DNA of 38,057 bases, from NCBI GenBank assembly GCA_035267785.1, contig DATFLL010000116.1, positions 1 to 38,057 of the forward strand, read 5' to 3'. Positions 32,264-38,057 of the stretch are shown piece by piece (position 1 is the first letter of the stretch; the number at the start of each line of letters is the position of its first letter). This stretch comes from DATFLL01 sp035267785 (GTDB lineage: Bacteria > Pseudomonadota > Gammaproteobacteria > DATFLL01). The notes under the pieces were generated by a model. The model had not been told where the DNA came from. It searched no databases and saw only the letters and a program-made list of their open reading frames with translations. Made by a program: the position numbers and the translations under genes.

Positions 32264-34252
32264 ATGGACAAGATCCGTGAACGCCTGAAGGGGCTCATCC
32301 GCCCGTTCGGGCCCCTCGCGCCCGTGGTGGCGCTCTTCGTGCTGGGGTTGTTGCTGCTCTCGCTCAGCCGGCTGGGGCTGACCCTGGAGCACCTCGGGCG
32401 TCTGGAGGGCGTGCCCCACTTCTGGTGGGTCTTCCCCATCGGCGTGCGCATGGACACGGTGACCCTGTCCATCCTCATGTTCGTGCCGGCGATGGCGCTG
32501 CTGCTCCTGCCCGAGCGCCTGGGCCGCTATTACCGCCCCGTCCTGGCGGGCTATTTCAGCCTGTGCGCCGCCATGCTGGTATTCATGGAGGTGGCCACCG
32601 TCCCCTTCATCCAGCAGTACGACCACCGCCCCGACCGCATCTTCATCGAGTACCTCAATTATCCCAAGGAGGTGTTCTCGACGATCTGGGCGGACTACAA
32701 GCCGCATATCTTCATCGCGGCGGTGCTGGTCTTTTTGATAGTGCGTTGGACGTGGCGCCTGAGCGACACCCTGATGCGCGATCATACCCGTTGGCGGTAT
32801 TGGCAGCGCCTCGTGGCGGTGCCGGTCGTTGCCATTGCCCTGTTCCTGGGGGCGCGCTCCTCGCTCGATCACCGCGCGGTGAATATCAGCACCGCGGCGT
32901 TCTCGGCCGACCACCTCACCAACGAGATGGGGTTGAACTCGACCTATTCGGTCCTCTACGCGGTCTACGCCTTCAAGAACGAGGTCAACACCAAGAAGCT
33001 CTACGGCAGCATGCCGGAGGACGAGATGTACCGGCGGGTGCGCCGGCAGATGCTGCAACCGTCCGGCTCTTTCAACAACGACGCCATTCCGCTGTTGCAC
33101 TCACAGCGCTCGACGGCGCCGCGCGAACGTCCCTACAACCTGGTCATCTTCCTGCAGGAAAGCCTCGGCGCGGAGTACGTCGGCGCCCTGGGTGGCCTGC
33201 CGCTCACGCCGAATCTCGATCGCCTCAGCCGCGAGGGGCTGTTCTTCACCAATCTCTACGCCACCGGCACGCGTACGGTGCGCGGCATCGAGGCGACGGT
33301 CTCCGGCTTTTTGCCCACGGCCGGGCGCAGCGTGGTCAAGCTCGGCCTGGCGCAGAACAACTTTTTTACGCTGGCGCGCCTGCTGCGCCGCCACGGCTAC
33401 AGCACGGAGTTCATCTACGGCGGCGAGAGCCGCTTCGACAACATGCGGGGCTTTTTCCTGTCCAACGGCTTCCAGCGCGTGGTCGATCAGCCGGACTTCG
33501 AAAATCCCGTGTTCCTCGGTACCTGGGGCGTGTCCGACGAGGATCTCGTGACCAAGGCCAACGAGGTGTTCAAGGCGCACGGCGACAAGCCCTTCTTCGC
33601 GCTGATGCTCAGCACGTCCAATCACGTACCCTTCGAGTTCCCGGACGGGCGTATCAAGCTCTACGAACAGCCCAAGGCCACGGTCAACAACGCCATCAAG
33701 TACGCGGACTACGCCATTGGCAAGCTGTTCGAGCTGGCCAGGAAGGAAGACTACTACAAGCACACGATCTTCCTGGTCGTGGCCGATCACAACACGCGGG
33801 TGTTCGGCGCCGACCTGGTGCCGGTGAAGAAGTTTCATATCCCGGCGCTCGTCATCGGACCGGGTATCAAGCCGCGGCGCTACGACAAGCTGGCCAGCCA
33901 GCTCGACCTGCCGCCCACGCTGCTCGACCTGATGGGCCTGAATGCGACCACGCCCCTGGTGGGCCGCGACCTGCTCAAGGTGCCGGCCGACGTGCCGGGT
34001 CACGCCTTCATGCAGTACGAGTCGACCAACGCCTACCGGGTCGGCGATCGGGTGATCATCAGCCGGCCCTACAAGGAACCGCTGCAGTTCGTCTATCGCG
34101 GCGGGCGCCTGCACCCCACCGCGCTCGATCCCGATTTCGCCCGCGACGCGCTCGCTTTCATTCAGCTGCCCAGCGTGCTCTACGCGCAGCAGCGCTACCG
34201 CCTGCCCGGTTCGCCCGACGAGAACCCGGCCCATCACTTGGCGCGGCAATAG
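32264..34252 (+). CDS. LTA synthase / phosphoglycerol transferase-like sulfatase-fold membrane enzyme
   Basis: The 662-residue protein has about five N-terminal membrane helices (near 17-37, 55-82, 93-113, 148-163, 183-197) and a large periplasmic alkaline-phosphatase/sulfatase-fold domain. In that domain are FLQESLGAEYVG with the metal-binding glutamate E299, LYATGTRTVRG with the likely nucleophilic threonine (335-338), MLSTSNHVPFE and VVADHNTRVFG with the metal ligands. Relatives in Gram-negative bacteria (OpgB/MdoB-like) transfer phosphoglycerol to periplasmic glucans or other acceptors. The natural acceptor here is unknown. dgkA, which would recycle diacylglycerol, lies close upstream. 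Confidence 0.9.
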   Translation: MDKIRERLKGLIRPFGPLAPVVALFVLGLLLLSLSRLGLTLEHLGRLEGVPHFWWVFPIGVRMDTVTLSILMFVPAMALLLLPERLGRYYRPVLAGYFSLCAAMLVFMEVATVPFIQQYDHRPDRIFIEYLNYPKEVFSTIWADYKPHIFIAAVLVFLIVRWTWRLSDTLMRDHTRWRYWQRLVAVPVVAIALFLGARSSLDHRAVNISTAAFSADHLTNEMGLNSTYSVLYAVYAFKNEVNTKKLYGSMPEDEMYRRVRRQMLQPSGSFNNDAIPLLHSQRSTAPRERPYNLVIFLQESLGAEYVGALGGLPLTPNLDRLSREGLFFTNLYATGTRTVRGIEATVSGFLPTAGRSVVKLGLAQNNFFTLARLLRRHGYSTEFIYGGESRFDNMRGFFLSNGFQRVVDQPDFENPVFLGTWGVSDEDLVTKANEVFKAHGDKPFFALMLSTSNHVPFEFPDGRIKLYEQPKATVNNAIKYADYAIGKLFELARKEDYYKHTIFLVVADHNTRVFGADLVPVKKFHIPALVIGPGIKPRRYDKLASQLDLPPTLLDLMGLNATTPLVGRDLLKVPADVPGHAFMQYESTNAYRVGDRVIISRPYKEPLQFVYRGGRLHPTALDPDFARDALAFIQLPSVLYAQQRYRLPGSPDENPAHHLARQ

Positions 34253-34281
34253 CCGAACATACGGGTGTTCAATCAGGGCGG

Positions 34282-34305
34282 GCAGCGCGGGGTGCGCTGG
34301 CTTTA
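34282..34305 (+). terminator. possible terminator between convergent genes
   Basis: CAGCGC (34283-34288) and GCGCTG (34294-34299) form a short stem with a GC-rich loop, followed by GCTTTA. The T-run is weak. It lies between the convergent LTA-synthase-like and rhodanese genes. Confidence 0.35.
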
Positions 34306-34309
34306 GGGT

Positions 34310-34699
34310 TCAGCCGCTTTCCGTGGGGTAATCCTCGGCTTCCCAGAGCTCGATGCCGCCGGCGAGATTGTAGACTTCGCGAAAGCCCATCTGGTTGAGG
34401 GTGTCGACCGCCATGGCGCTGCGCCCTCCGGTCTGGCAATAGAGCACGATCGGGCGCTCGTAGGCCTGGCACAGGACGGGGTCGCGGTGCTTGTAGCCCG
34501 GATCGGCGGCTCCCTCCAGGGTCCCGCGCGGTACCAGTATGCTGTTCGGGATGCGCCCGGCTTCGTATTCCCAGGCCTCGCGCACGTCGATGACGAGCAA
34601 GCCGTCGCGCTCCTCGATCATTTCCTCCAGCTCGTCGGCGCTGACCTCCTCGATCCGCGCGCGTGCCTCGGCGATGAAGTCTCCCAGTTTTTTCGGCAT
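34310..34699 (-). CDS. Rhodanese-domain sulfurtransferase
   Basis: The 129-residue protein is a single-domain rhodanese. LLVIDVREAWEYEAGRIPNS is the CH2A motif, the catalytic loop is YCQTGGRSA with C88, and NLAGGIELWEAE is the C-terminal signature. Single-domain forms move sulfane sulfur; the acceptor is unknown. It is cytoplasmic, with no signal peptide. It lies 85 bases after the DUF255 gene in the same orientation, so the two may be co-transcribed. Confidence 0.93.
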   Translation of the reverse strand: MPKKLGDFIAEARARIEEVSADELEEMIEERDGLLVIDVREAWEYEAGRIPNSILVPRGTLEGAADPGYKHRDPVLCQAYERPIVLYCQTGGRSAMAVDTLNQMGFREVYNLAGGIELWEAEDYPTESG

Positions 34700-34784
34700 G
34701 CGATTGATTTCCTCGATGTTCGATCCGCGCGCCCCCGGGGCGCGGTCGTATTCTAGCGCATCGAGTATCGGCGGGGCGGTACGG

Positions 34785-36902
<2,118 letters not shown>

Positions 36903-36997
36903 CGGTTCTGTGTTCGGGGCCAAAATTACCTAGCAAATTCCTCAACTATCGCGGGCACTATAACGCATCCGCCGGTTCGCTGTCGCCCGGCGCTGGT

Positions 36998-37026
36998 TGG
37001 ACAGTCTCCGGCGAGTCCGGTATCTT
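36998..37026 (+). promoter_or_regulatory. possible promoter of the GT2 gene
   Basis: TGGACA (36998-37003) and TATCTT (37021-37026) are 17 bases apart, about 130 bases before the GT2 start in the intergenic region from 36903 to 37153. Confidence 0.45.
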
Positions 37027-37153
37027 AGGCGGGCTTTTCGCCCGGGCCCCTGGCAAATTCAGCGGGGGTCGCCAGGCGGCGGGCGGGCGCTGCAGGGACG
37101 GGAAACCGGACCCGATTCAGGCCGGCGCGCCGCCGCCGTAGGAGATCTTTCCC

Positions 37154-37888
37154 GTGGACCTGTCAGTCGTCGTTCCCGTGCGCAACGAAGCCGGCAATAT
37201 CGGGCCTCTCATCGACGAAATTCGCGCCGCCCTCGACGGCGGACCCGATTACGAGGTCATCTACGTCGACGACGGCAGCACCGATGCCACCACCGAGGAG
37301 CTCGCCGCCATCGCGCGCGACTTTCCGCGCTTGCGTACCGTGCGCCACCAGCATAGCTGTGGTCAGAGCACGGCCGTGCGCAGCGGCGTGCGCCACGCTC
37401 GCGGCGCTTGGATCGCAACCCTCGACGGCGACGGCCAGAACGACCCCGCCGATATCCCGAACCTGCTCGAGCGGCGTCAGCGCGAGCTGCAGGCCGGCCA
37501 GGGCGGTGCCCCGCTGCTCTGTGTGTGCGGCTACCGGCGTAAGCGCCGCGACACCTGGATCAAACGCCTGTCCTCGCGTATCGCCAACGGTGTGCGCAGC
37601 CGCCTGCTCGGCGACAGCACGCCGGATACCGGCTGCGGTCTGAAGCTCTTTTCGCGAGATGCCTTCCTGGATCTGCCTTACTTCGATCACATGCACCGTT
37701 TTCTGCCGGCCCTGTTTCTGCGTGCCGGCGGGCGCATCGTCTCGGTCGAGGTCAACCACCGCCCGCGCCAGGCCGGGCGTTCCAAGTACGGCCTGCACAA
37801 TCGCCTCTGGGTGGGCATCGTCGACCTGTTCGGCGTGATGTGGCTGCAGCGCCGGGCCAAGGTACCCGTCGTCACCGAGGTCAAGTAG
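37154..37888 (+). CDS. Family 2 glycosyltransferase
   Basis: The 244-residue protein begins LSVVVPVRNEAGNIGPLIDEI, has VIYVDDGSTDAT, and the metal-binding DGDGQNDP motif, typical of GT2 enzymes of the dolichyl-phosphate mannose synthase/ArnC/GtrB kind. TGCGLKLFSRDAFLDLPYF and VNHRPRQAGRSKYGL match the acceptor-site region. It has no C-terminal membrane helices, unlike GtrB or ArnC. The GTG start at 37154 follows AGGAG at eight bases. It probably glycosylates a lipid phosphate; sugar and acceptor are unknown. A membrane protein gene starts 15 bases later. Confidence 0.9.
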   Translation: MDLSVVVPVRNEAGNIGPLIDEIRAALDGGPDYEVIYVDDGSTDATTEELAAIARDFPRLRTVRHQHSCGQSTAVRSGVRHARGAWIATLDGDGQNDPADIPNLLERRQRELQAGQGGAPLLCVCGYRRKRRDTWIKRLSSRIANGVRSRLLGDSTPDTGCGLKLFSRDAFLDLPYFDHMHRFLPALFLRAGGRIVSVEVNHRPRQAGRSKYGLHNRLWVGIVDLFGVMWLQRRAKVPVVTEVK

Positions 37889-37902
37889 CGACCGCACGGA
37901 CG

Positions 37903-38057
37903 ATGAGCAGCCCCCCCGACCAACCCTCCGGTCACACGCGCGCGAACGAAGGCGCCGGCCCGTCCGGCGGGGCCTCGCCGCTGGCCAGCAAGCTGCGCGT
38001 CTTCCTGCGCGGCCTGTTGTTCATCGCCTCGCTGGTGGCCCTGGCCTATCTCGTGGA
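37903..38057 (+). CDS. Membrane protein, 5' part only (possibly TVP38/DedA-like)
   Basis: The frame from ATG 37903 remains open to the window edge (51 complete codons). It encodes a polar, proline- and glycine-rich start followed by KLRVFLRGLLFIASLVALAYLV, the first membrane helix. The gene follows the GT2 gene by 15 bases and is probably co-transcribed. A TVP38/TMEM64-type protein would fit, but too little is visible to assign it. The GT2 partner lacks membrane segments, so this protein may anchor the pathway. Confidence 0.6.
   Translation, partial: MSSPPDQPSGHTRANEGAGPSGGASPLASKLRVFLRGLLFIASLVALAYLV

Overview
The window looks like chromosomal DNA of a high-GC gammaproteobacterium. The main evidence is gene order. 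The run rpiA, ilvA, (EVE), fau, ssrS (6S RNA), zapA/ZapB-like, then divergently ygfB-type, pepP, ubiH, ubiI and a glycine-cleavage operon follows the E. coli neighbourhood gcvP-gcvH-gcvT-ubiI-ubiH-pepP-ygfB-zapA-ssrS-fau-serA-rpiA, and the rpiA/ilvA divergent pair is also known from Pseudomonas. I see no ribosomal RNA, tRNA, prophage, transposase or CRISPR array, so genus cannot be fixed. A lineage near Chromatiales is a guess.

Layout. 0.2-4.1 kb: a giant fused flavin/iron-sulfur oxidoreductase (DUF3683 type). 4.1-4.77 kb: a dense mosaic of intergenic repeats. 4.8-6.7 kb (minus): archease and RtcB RNA ligase. 6.9-7.7 kb: a secreted GlcG/HbpS-like protein and a 70-residue unknown. 7.74-8.4 kb: a second repeat mosaic. 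8.4-10.4 kb (minus): rpiA, a DUF2905 membrane protein and a PA0069-type radical SAM protein. 10.7-12.3 kb: ilvA. 12.4-16.7 kb (mostly minus): histone H1/AlgP-like protein, an unknown, a GST-like protein, an EVE-domain protein, fau, 6S RNA, zapA and a ZapB-like coiled coil, with one small membrane protein on the plus strand. 17.0-21.8 kb (plus): unknown, ygfB-type, pepP, ubiH, ubiI, with overlapping start/stop codons except before pepP. 22-23.8 kb: a CPA1 sodium/proton antiporter and a methyltransferase. 24.1-30.5 kb: a tandem glycine riboswitch followed by lipA, gcvT, gcvH, gcvPA, tpx and gcvPB. 30.6-34.3 kb: dgkA, an adenosine/PfkB kinase and an LTA-synthase/OpgB-like enzyme. 34.3-36.9 kb (minus): rhodanese and a DUF255 thioredoxin-fold protein. 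37.1 kb to the end: a GT2 glycosyltransferase and the start of a membrane protein.

How genes work together. The glycine operon is self-contained. The riboswitch senses glycine; gcvT, gcvH and gcvPA/PB encode T, H and P proteins, and lipA makes the lipoyl group that GcvH needs. The L protein (dihydrolipoyl dehydrogenase) is not here. A thiol peroxidase gene sits between the two P-subunit genes. RtcB and archease form an RNA-repair pair without a visible RtcR regulator. ubiH and ubiI act in ubiquinone synthesis.

The least explained feature is the intergenic DNA. At least four families of short repeats (CACAGAGGAC-rich, CTGCCAA-rich, GTCGGGTT hairpin, CCCTCTCCC hairpin) occupy many gene ends, build two large mosaics, and form two elements with 27-28 bp inverted ends, one of them inside the gcv operon. 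These are the best candidates for something undescribed. The protein-coding content is largely recognisable core metabolism.
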